From positions 930,001 to 994,000 of the forward strand of contig WOFQ01000005.1 of NCBI GenBank assembly GCA_012184525.1: 64,000 bases of DNA. The letters run 5' to 3'. The notes under the pieces were generated by a model. That model was not told where the DNA came from and did not search any database. It saw only the letters and a program-made list of their open reading frames with translations. This DNA is from Xenoacremonium recifei. Its lineage: Eukaryota > Ascomycota > Sordariomycetes > Hypocreales > Nectriaceae. The position numbers were made by a program, and so were the translations under genes. Of this stretch, positions 1-11,603 are shown in pieces; the stretch's first letter is position 1, and the number at the start of each line of letters is the position of its first letter.

Positions 1-1
1 C

Positions 2-49
2 TCCACCGTTGTGCAGACCGACGTCGCCAGCTTCATGAACCAGAAGTGA
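2..49 (+). CDS. 3' end of a gene cut by the window edge (unknown product)
   Basis: Frame 2 is open from the left edge and ends at TGA 47-49, giving a 15-residue tail (STVVQTDVASFMNQK). The codons look like coding sequence and the stop is followed by non-coding-looking DNA. Too little remains to name the protein, and the call rests only on the open frame at the edge. Confidence 0.3.
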   Translation, partial: STVVQTDVASFMNQK

Positions 50-3000
50 GAGACCAATCGTCAAGGCAAAGCATTCCCTTGGCAATGACCTGCTTTCTGG
101 CTCCATTTTCGGGGTAACAATGAGCTTCTATTTCAGTTGCTTTATTGAATTCGACAGTCACCCAGGTCATGGACATCCGGTTGGTGTTCCGTCGAGCCGG
201 ACCAAGTGCGCTGTCATGGAGCTGTCAAAGCTTCTGGAATGCTTCCCCCAGGTTTCCCGAGTCAGAACGCCACAACGTCTTCCAACGGACCTCGACTTGG
301 ACGAGTCCTGCATTGTTCATGGTGCAGATACCGTATGGACAGAAACTGGTCGTTGCGGTACCTTTCTTGGCAAAAGTTCCAGCCATGCGTCAGGGGTCGT
401 TCAAAACTGCCGTCTGCTTCAGCCAACTTCTAATTCGCGAGAGCGAGGCAACTTCTGGTGATCGAGGGTCAGGTGCGCTGCCGGCCCACCAGACGGACAG
501 AATACCCTGCAGCCACCTCGGCATGCCTGTCGGCTTGAAGATCAGCTATTCGTTCTCCCTTCAGCGGGAACATTGAGCTACGCTGCGGCCCACGCACGCT
601 GAGGATTGAGTCACAATGACGCCCGGGTGCTTCGCTGGCGGCTTCGCCTGGCAATGTGCTAGACGCATTGCGTGTCTAGCTTGCGAGGCGCACTTTCGCT
701 GCCGCAAGACGGCTTCGTTCTCCCAAGAGCCGACTCTGGCTCCCAGTGACTCTTTTCAACTTGGTGTGTGCCGATCACATTGCGACGGATGCTGGAGTGC
801 GTCGGCGAAGGGTCCCAGGTCCGACGCAACCTGCGCTTATGCGTGAGACCAGACCCTGGGACCGCTCCAGCGAATCTGCGTCCGGGGACGGCCTGTTCTT
901 CCACGTTTTCCACCCTCCATCACGGCCGACCTTTCGTTGGCTCCCATGCTGCTGTCCAAGCTCTGCTAAGTCCTTGTCACCGGGAGCCAACCATGGTCGA
1001 GCCACGCACATCCCATTGGACTGCTGCAGAGCTTGGTTCCTCACACAGTACGCATCCTCGCGAGCCATCCCAATCTCCGTGCTCCCGAGCTACCCCAAAA
1101 TCGACTAAGAAAGGCCCCGGTCCAGTCTGAATTTCCCCCAGGTTCCTTCATCGGCGGCGCAATGTGCCCCGAGCGCTGCCCGTCCCTGGCTTGTTCCTAT
1201 CCCCTGGCCTTCCCCGGATTTTTGCGTTCTGCAACGCCACGCTTGAAGGATTCAAGACACAGGACGCCATCCACACGATGCCTCATGTCGATCTTTCCCG
1301 GGGGTTCATGCCGTCTCTGAAATTACGAATTTCAACCCCAGAGATTTCATCTCGGTATGGCTTTTCAGGACCTGGGATGGGTTTTACTCCTATCCACGCT
1401 ATCGAGCTGGATCCAATGGCATTCCACCACTCTCAATGCGCAAAGCTTCCAGGCGGTCGGTAACCTATTCTACCTGGACATTTCCCAACGCCGACAACTA
1501 ACTTCTGCCGACCCAGGTTGATGGCTTCTCATTGGTAGTTGCGTGAGGAATTTCCGAGCGGTGACGTCGGCCTCGTTCTTCTAGGTCACGGGTCGTGCGT
1601 TTCACCCCTGACAAAACATTCCAGCTAGTCAGTCTATGAACCGAGCTGGTGTGTGTGTGGCTCTGATGGTTCGACGCCGTCAGCCTCAGGGCCATGCCCC
1701 GGGGACTGCTACCAAGTTCGGACGGCGGGTTCTTGTCCGACGGTCTCGACTAAAGCGCCATCCCACCCTCTCATATCTCCTGCGGGATCCAGTTACCTGT
1801 GCGGTAGGGATAGCGAGGTGTGATTCCGATGGACTTACGGAACACATCACGCAACAGTGCATGGGAGAGACTTGGCCACCGTGATATCTACGTTTCGTCG
1901 GTAACTGTCGCGGGAAGTGATGCACATGGAGATCGTAACTCAACCAAGGTATTTTCTGAGAACAATACTCCGTACTGCGTGGAGAGACACCTGGCACAAT
2001 GATACCCACTCCCAATCGCCAGCAAATGAGGCGGCAAGCGACTTACACCAGGAGCATATGCAGGGCATGAACGGCTGAAAGAGGCTGGCTCATTAGTGCC
2101 ATGATTGGGCTGAACGCTTGTTCAATTCGTTCCTGTTCCTCATGCCTATCCACGTGAAAGATCTGCTGATACGGAGCATGGACGACAGTTCAAGGGCTCT
2201 CGATTTGATCGTATGAGCCACGAGCCAGACTGTGGCCTTTTGTCATCACTGAAACTCGCAACGCCACGCCGAGGTGCCCTGTTCACTTCCGTTCTGGGAC
2301 AGGTGCAGGGTCCCAGGCACGGTGGCGTTGAGAAAGAAGACGTCGAAGGGACACCTCGGATGTTTTTGCGTCCCAACGGTCCCCATGTGGCGCTTGTCTG
2401 TTCTTTCGAGAGGGCCGGCATCCACGCTACGATATTCCTTCCGTCGCATATGCACGCCCTCCTTCGACATCCCAACCTCGGGAAGCGGAAGGCGTTCCGT
2501 AGCAGTCACTCTGAGAAACAATTCGTTGCTTCGCACAGAACCCATTACTGCGGTGGGCTGGTAGGCTGGAAAGGCTTCCCCAGCTCCCCAGCGAAGCGCC
2601 CGTGTAAGCGCAGGCTAGTTGGCAGTAGCTGCGACACTATTGCCGCAGCATGTCAGGGCACGAGTCTCGGGATTCCGAATAAAACGCGGGCGTTAACACG
2701 TTCTCTGGAGTCTGAGCTGCCAGTTGATCCACTTCGTCCCTTTAGTTGAGCGAACGGGTGCGGCGTAGACATGATTCGGCGTCGAGCCAAGATATTTGGT
2801 GGCGGCTGGACTCCGTACAGCTTGTACAGTGTCAAATGACCAAATACCTGTTTTCCAACTGGCAAGATCGGCGGCTGTGATGCACCGCCCGAAGTCGGGC
2901 CAGACCAACGAGAATACCGGCAGATCTGAGAGATGATCAGGGTCTTCTTGCCTCGGAGATCTGCAAGGCGAAAGCCGGAGTTGGCTGAAGCCAGTGGCTG

Positions 3001-4172
3001 TTTCTTTTCAATTTTTTTTTTCGTCGTGTTGGACGGGAGGCGAGAACCCTAGGATGGTTCACAGAGTGACATGATGTTGCAGCAAATCCACAATCCGGAT
3101 TGGGGAATTGGTTTGCGGTGGCTTTTCATACCTCGTGCTCGGACCGAGAGATCAGCAACGCGACTGACGTACGATGTCTTTGGTTGGGAGTTGTCGCTGA
3201 AGGCGATGTTGAGAGAGCGAGAACAGCTTCCGGCTCTCCCGGGTAAGTCGGTCTGGTGTGGGATGTGTGATTGCCTGCTATCACTAATTGAATGGGAGAC
3301 GAGTTGACCAAAGAGATATCGGCCTATCCAAACTTCGAAGCAATGGTGATTCGGTTTGAGGCGTGGTTACTGCTACGTTGTCTGAAATGCAGTTTGAGAC
3401 CTCTATTGACGGTCAAATGGTCTATCGTCTTTACTGAGGCTTTGCTACTCAAGTGTGTGGGTTAGTTGCCAAGCGGCTTATGCTACGCATGTCTTGCCCG
3501 TTGTTCACCATGCATCCATTTACCACACCGCCTAAACAGACGATGACACCAATGACAGAGACTCCCAAGCCAATTCAAGAGTCTTAGGCATGCTACGAGC
3601 TTAATTGCCAAGGCTGAATTCTCGTAGGCTGTTTCGCACGTCAGAGCTGGCGTCTTCCTTGGTGGGGAGGACTACAGGGCACTAATCGAGCTCCATCTTA
3701 CAAGGTACAGTATACTACAGCATGGCTCAATGTTTATTTCTGTCAAAACCATCTCGATGGGTTACAGGTTTGGCCTTTGATGTCTCCAGTTTCGACCAGT
3801 TTCTCATCCAGACTTTGAAACAGCGTTCCTTGGCTAGGGCTGACGCTCATCCTCAGGCCACGGCCGGGTCGGCCGCTGCGGCCAACTGCCCCTCCGTCAA
3901 TCACTCTACGTCATTCGTCCAGGTTGGCGCCGAAAGCAGGGAATCGAGCTTGGGCGTATCTGGGTGTTCGGGATGATATGCTTTGTCTCTCTTTGTCCGG
4001 ATCGAATTGAGCCTCGAGATTTGCTACTTCAGCGACCCTGAAATCAACCTCTTTCTCTTAATTCTGTTGAAGTCGTGAACAGACAGCTTGAACTTGAGTG
4101 TGACAATCCCAGTGTTGCCGGATCTGCCTGGAGTAACCATATGCGCTCGATCTGAGCCACCATCTTATCGCC
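50..4172. other. Gene-poor stretch of about 4.1 kb
   Basis: Open frames here are all short (the longest about 180 codons, 2213-2749), overlap one another on both strands and show no recognisable domain, signal peptide or intron-consistent continuation. I see no terminal repeats, no transposase or reverse-transcriptase motifs and no tRNA-like box B. The base composition is not strongly AT-rich, so heavy RIP is not evident. It may be intergenic DNA, a decayed element or a non-coding transcript; the sequence does not decide. Confidence 0.4.
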
Positions 4173-4790
4173 ATGAAACTCCTACCCGTATCCTGTCTCA
4201 CCCTCTTTGTGGGAATCGCTCTCGGAAAGAACATCGTCACCATCACCGTGGCAGCCCCAATCCCTTCTACAGTACCGCAATGGACGCAAGAGAGCTCCTT
4301 CACCTCCGCGATCCTCAACTCCACCAACTTCTATCGCGCCGAGCACAACGCCAGCGACGTCACATGGAACAAGACGCTCGAGGACTTCGCAACGGACTAC
4401 CTAAGCTCCGACGGCTGCGACTTCAAGCACTCGGGCGGACCCTACGGCGAGAACCTCGCTGAGGGGTATCCTAACGTGACGGCGAGTGTAGACGCTTGGG
4501 GAAATGAGCGCGAGAAGTACAACTTCAACAAGCCGGGCTTTCACGAGGACACGGGGCATTTCACGCAGCTGGTGTGGAAGAACACGACTGATGTGGGCTG
4601 TGGAAGGAAGCTTTGTGGTGAGAAGGGCTGGTTTTTGGTGTGTGAGTACTGGCCGAGGGGGAATGTTGATGGAGAGTATGCGGAGGAGGTGCAGAAGGAG
4701 GAGAATGGGGTGGCGAGCTTGCGGCCGAGGTTGGACTTGGTGATTTCTGTGTTTGCAGGCTTTGCTGTCTTATGGATATGGGGGTTGTGA
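4173..4790 (+). CDS. CAP-superfamily (SCP/PR-1-like) secreted protein, probably GPI-anchored
   Basis: This is a single-exon protein of 205 residues. The N-terminus is a signal peptide (MKLLPVSCLTLFVGIALG). The CAP domain spans about residues 40-170 and shows family hallmarks: N-x-x-R-x-x-H near residue 55 (NFYRAEHNAS), G-E-N-L (YGENLAEGY), G-H-F-T-Q-L-V-W (about 130-137) and C-E-Y-W-P-x-G-N (about 158-165). The last 20 residues are hydrophobic after a small polar stretch, as in GPI-anchor signals. CAP proteins are secreted; fungal members bind sterols or lipids or act at the host or competitor interface. No nearby gene suggests its partner. The ATG at 4173 is chosen because it starts the signal peptide directly. 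Confidence 0.92.
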   Translation: MKLLPVSCLTLFVGIALGKNIVTITVAAPIPSTVPQWTQESSFTSAILNSTNFYRAEHNASDVTWNKTLEDFATDYLSSDGCDFKHSGGPYGENLAEGYPNVTASVDAWGNEREKYNFNKPGFHEDTGHFTQLVWKNTTDVGCGRKLCGEKGWFLVCEYWPRGNVDGEYAEEVQKEENGVASLRPRLDLVISVFAGFAVLWIWGL

Positions 4791-5117
4791 TGTTGAAGTT
4801 CGCGTGGCGTCTTGCTGCGTGAGTGCGCCGTGGGAGATGCGATTTATGTGTTGGGTTGCAGGTTGATGGGCTGGCCTCATCTCTATATGCCTCTTCAGAC
4901 AGGACTTTTTCATGTTTAAACGATTGCCTATGATTCAATGAAGTAGCGAATACCATTATTTCACATTTGAATATGTGACGTTAAGGATTTTTTGGCGACC
5001 CTGACTTGTAAGCCCGACTTGTAAGGTTAAGCGAAATCCAACTATCTTCTCAACGTCGCAAGACTTGCGCTTGATCATGAACTTCAATCATAAAGGCAAC
5101 CTGAGAAATAGCTCTTA
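4791..5117. other. Convergent intergenic region
   Basis: This lies between the 3' end of the CAP gene and the 3' end of the minus-strand Zn2Cys6 gene. Only 3' UTR-like, moderately AT-rich sequence is seen; no terminator motif can be claimed. Confidence 0.4.
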
Positions 5118-7232
5118 TTACTGACTCCCCTGGCCAACATGGGTATTAGCTCGAATGATAGCTAGCAAATCGGCAGCACGCTTCAGGTCTGGAGCCTCGT
5201 CCGACCATCTCAGTAAGGTATTAAAAGAGAGATCAATCGCATCCATCCACCGGTCTGGCAACGGTATTTTCCCATTCCTGGCAGCGGCGAGGAGCATGAG
5301 GGCGTGCGTCATTGACGACCTAGCCACATACCATGTTCCGTGATGACGGTGGTGAGGGTAGCAACTTAGATTGAGGTCGACGCAAAGCTCCAGACATCGC
5401 TGGGCAAGGGGCACTGCCCTGACATCAACAGTTGCAAGCGAGAACTCATTAGTGCCCATTCCATGATGCAACAGGTAATAAACGAAGGGTCGATGTATCC
5501 ATTCGCGACATTGCCGCGCGCGTGCGCGTACAAAGTGGGCTAGCTCGTTGGGCATCGGGGCCAGTTCATCGACATGTATCTGCGGAGGGAGATACGAGCA
5601 CCTATGGTAGAGCTGGTGAGCTGAGAAGAGCATGCTACCTAGGTTATTACTTACCAGATGTCGATCTGCTCGTTGAAGTCTTGACACGCGGCAATTGCCT
5701 TATCGAGGTTCCCTGACAAGTTGCAGAAGCCATCTCGACCAAATGTCATCATTGCACGGTTCATCAACCTTCGGAATGAGATCTCAGTGAGATAGTAGAA
5801 CCAGCTCCGTTCTTCCTCAGGTTCGAGGTCGCCACCCCAATTGTTCAACTCAAAATCTCGGTTTGTGGTGGACACAAGCTCAGCTGGAGGTGAGGGGAAG
5901 AGATCTGGATAGTCGAATCGTATTATACCACTAGGTGGCAGGGGTATCTCAGTCCGCAACTCGCTTTCAAATTTGTTAGTCCATTAAAGAGAACTTCGGT
6001 TTCGGCTAAGAGGAGTCTGTCTTACCATTCTGACTTCATACATGACCAGTATAGTCGTTGTTCTAGCCGCCGCTGGTCTTGAGAGATCCCCGGGGTAATC
6101 ATTGCGGTCCCTTGGTTCCGTGTCCATATGAGGTCTTGGAACTGCACACTCGCTTGATGAAGATAGAACCACGCCTGCATGGGATTCAGGCTGTACATCT
6201 CGAAGACAGCGCAGAGAAATAAGCACTGCGTGTGGACCAAAGATGGCCTCAGTAGCCCAAGTCGTTTTCTGGCGGCAAGATAATACGATGCCGCAGTGTC
6301 GGGATCCGGGGGCAAGGTGGATGTGGATTGCATAGACTCCGGACTATCCTGGGAAGTGAATTCCGACGTGAAGGGAGATGCTAAGCAGGCCAATGCGCAA
6401 GCAATGAGCTGTGCAAGGGTTGCGATTAGCTATGAAGCCACAAAGGGTACGAGAGCAGCGAATTGACATACAACAAGACATGATGACCCGTCCCAGCGGA
6501 GTCCATTCTCGGAGGCGTCTCTGACCATCGCCTTGAAAGAAGCGACATCCAGGATAGGGTTCTTGATGTGAACATAGGTAAGAAATCTCCTCGATAAAGG
6601 GATGAAATCCTCCTCTTGGACGCCTTTGCCTAGACTAGAAGAGGGTTCTTTCCTGGGGGTACCGGTATCATAATCGCTACTTTCAAGGACTAGAGAGCGA
6701 ACACTAGGCACATCTGAACGGAAGATTGGCCACGCTAGGATGCTTTCGAGGTTGGTACTGGAGGCGAGGAAGTCTGGAAGCTCGAGCAACTTGGACAAAT
6801 CCTCTTCGACATGTTGATAATGCGGAGCAGAATGACCCTGAACTGTCAACTGTGTGATGAGTGCTTCCGTAGCAGGGTGAGAGTTGCCGGCTGCAGGGGG
6901 GTTTGCTTCAAGCAATGAGACGACGTGATTGACGCGTTCCAGAATCGCTATGCTCGCAGGATCGAACCTGTCCAACCTTGTCAATATACACTCCCTGACT
7001 CTGAATGAAAAGACACTTACGAGGATTGATCCTTGGCGCTATCCGACCACACGCAAGTCCCATTATTGGCCTGGCAGAAGCCGCAGACAGGCCGCTGGTT
7101 ATCACACTTCGTCTTGCGAGATCGACAAGGCTGACACGCGGCTGCAGCGCGCTTCCGCTCGTACGCCCCAGGCGCTCGGCGCCTCTTCTTACTCTGGCTG
7201 GAGACGCTGGCGGTTGCGGTCGGCGTGGACAT
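5118..7232 (-). CDS. Zn2Cys6 fungal-specific transcription factor, probable regulator of the sulfatase/oxidoreductase cluster
   Basis: Model: complement(5118-5601, 5655-5963, 6026-6408, 6472-6967, 7021-7232), five exons in phase, 627 residues. The N-terminus carries a basic stretch (KKRRRAPGAYERKR) and a full Zn2Cys6 cluster, C-x2-C-x6-C-x5-C-x2-C-x6-C (CQPCRSRKTKC ... CGFCQANNGTC). The rest resembles the fungal middle homology region, with the family stretch YWSCMKSECELRTEIPLPPSG formed across the 5964-6025 intron. I start at ATG 7232; an upstream ATG (7364) would add a hydrophobic leader and place two CGG-N7-CGG elements inside the coding region, whereas from 7232 they sit 45-105 bases upstream, as expected for autoregulation. 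It is transcribed away from the divergent oxidoreductase pair. Activator or repressor is not decided by sequence. Confidence 0.9.
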
Positions 7233-7276
7233 GGTGGGTTGCTTGAGTCTACCTATGGTGTTGTCTCCTGGACAGG

Positions 7277-7291
7277 CGGGGGATGTCGGCA
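7277..7291 (+). promoter_or_regulatory. CGG-N7-CGG element 1 (regulator leader)
   Basis: The sequence is CGGGGGATGTCGGCA. Direct CGG repeats with 7-base spacing are a common Zn2Cys6 dimer site. It lies about 45 bases upstream of the regulator ATG at 7232. Confidence 0.65.
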
Positions 7292-7321
7292 CGGCGCTGG
7301 GTAAGTATAAAAGGAACCGTA

Positions 7322-7336
7322 CGGGGAGTGTCGGCA
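7322..7336 (+). promoter_or_regulatory. CGG-N7-CGG element 2 (regulator leader)
   Basis: The sequence is CGGGGAGTGTCGGCA, about 90 bases upstream of the regulator ATG and exactly 45 bases from element 1. It points to autoregulation. Confidence 0.7.
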
Positions 7337-7539
7337 ATATGAAGAGAATTAGACCCACAGGCACTTACATTCTTCCCCGCGAGCTCGAAATAATGCCTCC
7401 CTCCACGTCGAGGGGTTTGAGTCAGGCTCCCTTAGTAATCGCGGAAATAAAGCTCTTGTTTGCTGTCACCAGATGCACGTTCTCCGAAAGGGGTCTCATG
7501 ATTTACAAATTAAATAATGCTATTGCGGCCAATGATCGA

Positions 7540-8598
7540 TTACAACTGGTCCTGCGGGAAGCGAGCACCGCCCTGCCTGCGAACCTCATCCATAATCTCC
7601 AACACCCTCACCGTCTCTGCCCACGGCATCGTATCGCTCTCCTTCTTCCCGGCAGAAATTTCCAGAGCCACAGCATCCGCTTCCCAGTAGAACCCCATGC
7701 CCGGCCGCTCAAACTCGTATTTCTTGGGCTCTCCCGAAGCTGGATACACAGTGAAAGCCGTCGGGACGGATCCAGCCAATCCTTCAACAACGATATGCCC
7801 TTCACTTCCCTCTATCCGACAGAACTCGGCAGCCGTCTTGAAGGACATCGCCGATGTGATGATGCCCTGCTTTCCATTAGGGTAGAGAAGGATAATTGAC
7901 GATGCGACGTCAATGCCATCCTCGAGCGTCTGGGCGGCCGTGATCTTGGGCTTAGCAGCCTCGCTGCCAATGCTGGGGTCGAGCATCAAAATACCCCAAG
8001 TTAGACTGTAGACGCCAATATCTAGCAATGAACCAGCGCCCAGTGCTGGGTTTTTGAGCCTGGAGTCAGGCCCAAGGGACTTCAGGTCCTGCTTCATCCC
8101 AAAGTCCGCGAAAACACGGCTGACGTCTCCAATGACCTTCTGGGTATGCACCAGATCTCTGAGCGAGCTCATGAGCGGGAAGAATCGCGTCCACATTGCC
8201 TCCATAACGAAGACGTTCTTCTCCTTCGCTGCTGCGAATACCTCCCTAGCTTCCGCGGCATTCAGCCCGAAGGCTTTCTCGCAGAGAACATTCTTGCCGT
8301 GGCTGATTGCGTCGAGACAGTTCTGCTTATGGAAAGCATGGGGAGTGCCGATGTAGACGATGTCAACCGCCGGGTCTTTGTAAACCTCTTCGTAGGAGCC
8401 GTAGATACTGGGAGATTGGCCTGGGATGTGCTCCTTGACAAATGCTTGTCCCTTCTCAACGGAGGAGGATCCAACGGCTTGAACGATGTGCTTTGCGCGA
8501 GCATTGCTGCGCTCAAGGGTCAGATCCTGGACGAACCAAGATGAAATGAGTCCTGTGGCTACTATGCCCCAGCGAAGAGTTGGAGTTTCGACAGACAT
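7540..8598 (-). CDS. Gfo/Idh/MocA-family NAD(P)-dependent oxidoreductase (dihydrodiol/D-xylose dehydrogenase-like)
   Basis: This intronless protein has 352 residues. The N-terminal Rossmann fold begins WGIVATGLISSWFV (about 10-23). The family's EKP motif appears as C-E-K-A-F-G (K108), so the proline is replaced by alanine while the catalytic lysine is kept. EAMWTRFFP (about 133-141) is typical of the dimeric dihydrodiol/D-xylose 1-dehydrogenase branch, which oxidises C1 of aldopyranoses or trans-dihydrodiols with NADP+. It has no targeting signal and is probably cytosolic. It is divergent from the related gene at 8960, and their 361-base shared promoter holds a perfect CGG-N7-CGG element. The substrate is inferred to be a sugar; it cannot be read from the sequence. 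Confidence 0.92.
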   Translation of the reverse strand: MSVETPTLRWGIVATGLISSWFVQDLTLERSNARAKHIVQAVGSSSVEKGQAFVKEHIPGQSPSIYGSYEEVYKDPAVDIVYIGTPHAFHKQNCLDAISHGKNVLCEKAFGLNAAEAREVFAAAKEKNVFVMEAMWTRFFPLMSSLRDLVHTQKVIGDVSRVFADFGMKQDLKSLGPDSRLKNPALGAGSLLDIGVYSLTWGILMLDPSIGSEAAKPKITAAQTLEDGIDVASSIILLYPNGKQGIITSAMSFKTAAEFCRIEGSEGHIVVEGLAGSVPTAFTVYPASGEPKKYEFERPGMGFYWEADAVALEISAGKKESDTMPWAETVRVLEIMDEVRRQGGARFPQDQL

Positions 8599-8811
8599 GT
8601 TGGTAATCGCTGATTGGGAAGCTTTGCTCTTTCTTGGTTGTCTTGTGCTTGAGATGCGAGGCTCTGATACGAGGGTCTTTGTATTTATTCCACTGTCGAG
8701 CCTTTAAAACAATGATGAGGGGAAACTCGGATACGTCTGCGACCGCAATATGGCTCGGTGCGGGCTACTCCGTCCTGCGTTTGTGCACTAATAAGCATCC
8801 CTCATTCTGCG

Positions 8812-8826
8812 CGGGGAGTATCGGCA
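8812..8826 (+). promoter_or_regulatory. CGG-N7-CGG element 3 (divergent oxidoreductase promoter)
   Basis: The sequence is CGGGGAGTATCGGCA, the best match to the consensus. It lies 214 bases upstream of the minus-strand ATG (8598) and 134 bases upstream of the plus-strand ATG (8960), so it could serve both oxidoreductase genes. Confidence 0.75.
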
Positions 8827-8959
8827 ATGTGCCGTCGGCACGGACATCCTGGAGAGGTATGTATATTGAGGCTGCCTTCAGATTCGCATTCAAAAGTCGC
8901 TTTTCTCTGAACCAAATCTGATTTCCGATTCTTCACAGATAGCCGGACTTACAGTCATC

Positions 8960-10168
8960 ATGGGAAGTCTCCCGACGAACGGCAGCGCTGAGCGCATTCT
9001 GCGAGTAGGTATCATTGGTTGCGGCGAGATCTCGCAGGTCGCTCATATTCCCAACATCAACTTTCTCGCTCACAAATTCCGCACCACATATCTTTGCGAC
9101 ATTTCAGAGCAGTCACTACAACACTGTGCTCAAAAGGTCCTTGGCGGTGCACCAAAGCTTACTCGCAGCGCCGAGGAACTGTGCTCGTCTCCGGATGTTG
9201 ATGTGGTCCTCATAGCTAATGCCAACGCCTACCATGTCGAGCATGGAATTCTCGCCCTGAAGAACGACAAATATTGTCTGATCGAGAAGCCCGCAGCTAG
9301 CTGCTTCCGTGATATAGACAGACTCATCGCCGCCGAGAAGACGTCTAAGGGAAAGGTGTTTGTCGGCACAATGCGACGTTACGCTACGGCCTTCCGCGAT
9401 GCTGTTAAAGAGGTGGGAGGCATGGAGAAGATCCAATATGCACGCGTGCGCGACATTATCGGACCCAACTCTGTCTTTGTCGATCAGTCCGGAACTTATC
9501 CTCAGCGGTTCACCGACTTCAGTGAGGCAGATAACCTTGATCGCCTGGCTCGAGAAAAGGATATTGATGAGCAGGCGCTGCTCAAGGAATTTGACGTCCC
9601 CATGACTCCAGATTCTCGGAGAATGCTCTTGGTTCTAGGAGGGTAAGTTCATTCCCTCTCCCGGGTTTTCTGTCAATTCCAATGGAGCGTGAAGTATGTA
9701 TGCTAATGGCGAAACAGACTCGGCACTCACGATTTATCGGCCATGCGAGAAATCCTGGGCATGCCCAAGGCTGTTGCTGGGGCATGCCTCACATTTCCAG
9801 GTGTCTTCAGCGTGCTATTCGAATACGATGGCTTCCCAGTCACTTATGAATCTGGGTTAAATGCCGTTCCCCAGTTTGATGCTCATATTGAAGTCTACTC
9901 TGCCGACAAAATTGTCCGCGTGGAGTTCGACTCTCCCTATGTGAAGGGTCTGCCTACGACTCTGACGATCCGGGAGAAGATTGGTGAGGATGGATTTCAG
10001 GAGAGGAACATAAGGAAGACGTATACGGATGCGTATACTGAGGAGTTTCTTGAGCTATATGATTGCGTTGTATCAGGGAAGACGCCCAAATCGAGTGCAG
10101 CTGATGCGAGAAACGACATAGAGTTGTTTAAGATGATTCTTCAGGCAGATAGAAAACGATATCAATAG
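8960..10168 (+). CDS. Gfo/Idh/MocA-family oxidoreductase, second of a divergent pair
   Basis: Model: join(8960-9642, 9718-10168), 377 residues, one 75-base intron (GTAAGT ... ACAG). The Rossmann motif is RVGIIGCGEISQVAHIPN (about 15-32), with the canonical E-K-P at about 109-111 (K110) and the G-T-H-D motif directly after the splice junction (GGLGTHDLSAMREILG), where family members place the catalytic or substrate-binding histidine. It belongs to the same fold as the neighbour but a different subfamily (intact EKP, inositol/glucose dehydrogenase-like), so the two are likely successive or complementary steps rather than recent duplicates. No targeting signal is seen. It shares element 3 with the divergent gene. 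Confidence 0.92.
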
Positions 10169-10359
10169 AAAGACAGAGGAGCTGCAAATTGGACCTTCAA
10201 TATCCGTAATGGATTCAAGTTGCTATCGTGATCTGTCCTGCTGGCTTTTGTGGTCGGTTCTATTTGGGTTAGAGGAGACGGGAGGCTGGGGATAAATGAT
10301 GTCAATAGGACTTGTTGGCTTGGATGCAGGACTGCGGCGCATTCTGAACAATTAGGCAG

Positions 10360-11603
10360 ACGCCAAGATCCTTCCCAAAACCGCAGAATTCTTCTCCAGA
10401 CCTCCATACCCTTACGAGCCCCTTGAGCTTCTTCGGGTTGGTAATTATCGTTGGTTGGGTCATGATGGAAGAGTCCAAGCCAAAGACCTGCATCATTGGA
10501 CACCACTTCATTACGCCACAGCAGATGAATCGATAAGCTTTCAGTGGCTTGATAGCCTCTTGTCCGCCAAGGCAGATGTAAACAGCCGCGACCTGGCTGG
10601 ATGGACGCCCCTGCATTATGCCTGTCAGTGCAGCATAAAACGTGTGGAAAAGCTGCTCTGCAACGGCGCAGACCTTGAAGCCCCAGGCAGGGATGGTACA
10701 AGGCCGCTCCATTGCGCAGCCAAGATTGGAGACAGCAACATGGTGCAGTTTTTAGTCGAAATGGGAGCAACTATCGATGCCCTAGACTCATCTTTGAGCA
10801 CCCCACTCATGTGGGCAACATTCTACGGGCACCAGGAGGTCATCCAATACTTATGGCCAGATGCAAACAAGAAGTTACGAAATCGCTATGGCAGAAACAT
10901 ATTGCACATGGCGGCACTAGCAGGCAAAACGAAAGTCCTTCAGTTGTGCAAAGACGTCTTCAGCGTGGAGAGCATCGACGGTGATTTCCATACTCCGCTG
11001 CACTTAGCCTCCGCGCATGGACATGACGCAGCTGTCAAACTGCTGGTACAAGAATTTGGGGCTGATATCGAGGCTCGAGGGAGAGACGGGGGGTATACAC
11101 CACTACACCTTGCATGTGAGAATGGACACGGCGAAATTGTCAAGCTCCTAGTCCGAGAACTTGGGGCTGACGTAGAGGCTCAGGCAATTCAGGGTGCCAC
11201 ATCACTACACGTGGCTTCCATGAATGGTCATGAAGCAGTTGTAAGATTGCTGGCTAAGGAGCTTGGGGCTGATATAGAGGCTCAAAATGAACATAGGGCC
11301 ACACCGCTACACTTGGCATCTGAGAATGGCTATGAAGCAGTTGCGAGGTTGTTGGTCCAGGAGCTCGGGGCTGATGTAGAGGCGCAAAAAGAGGATGGGG
11401 CTACACCACTACATTTGGCGTCTAAATATGGGCAAGAGGCAGTTGTTAGACTCTTACTAGAGGAACTGGACGCCGATATAGACGCTCAAGATAAAGATCA
11501 GAAGACGGCTCTAAGCTGGGCCATGATAGAGAAACACGAGGCAGTTGTAAAGCTTCTCGTAAAGCAGAAGAGGGCATCAGGGAACTACCTGGCCAAGGCC
11601 TGA
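10360..11603 (+). CDS. Ankyrin-repeat protein, 5' end incomplete (possible fragment of a larger gene)
   Basis: The frame is open from an in-frame TAG at 10353 to TGA at 11601-11603. About ten ankyrin repeats run from WTPLHYA (about 10503) to the end; the last five are near-identical units of about 34 residues (pattern TPLHLASENGYEAVARLLVQ). There is no usable ATG before the first repeat, and a good acceptor (TTAGGCAG) ends at 10359, so 10360 probably begins an internal exon. The upstream 190 bases do not hold an obvious first exon. It may be the tail of a NACHT/ankyrin NLR-like gene whose N-terminus is lost, or a gene whose first exon I cannot place. No CGG-N7-CGG element precedes it, so it looks like an intruder in the cluster. 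Confidence 0.7.

Noticed and set aside
2213..2749. 178-codon frame in the left gene-poor region
   Set aside because: No recognisable domain; overlapped by comparable frames on both strands and no intron-consistent extension.
7233..7364. Upstream ATG (7364) as start of the Zn2Cys6 regulator
   Set aside because: It would add a hydrophobic leader unlike the family and put two regulatory elements inside the coding region.
7225..7899. 224-codon plus-strand frame across the regulator start and the oxidoreductase 3' end
   Set aside because: It overlaps two well-supported minus-strand genes and a promoter and has no domain.
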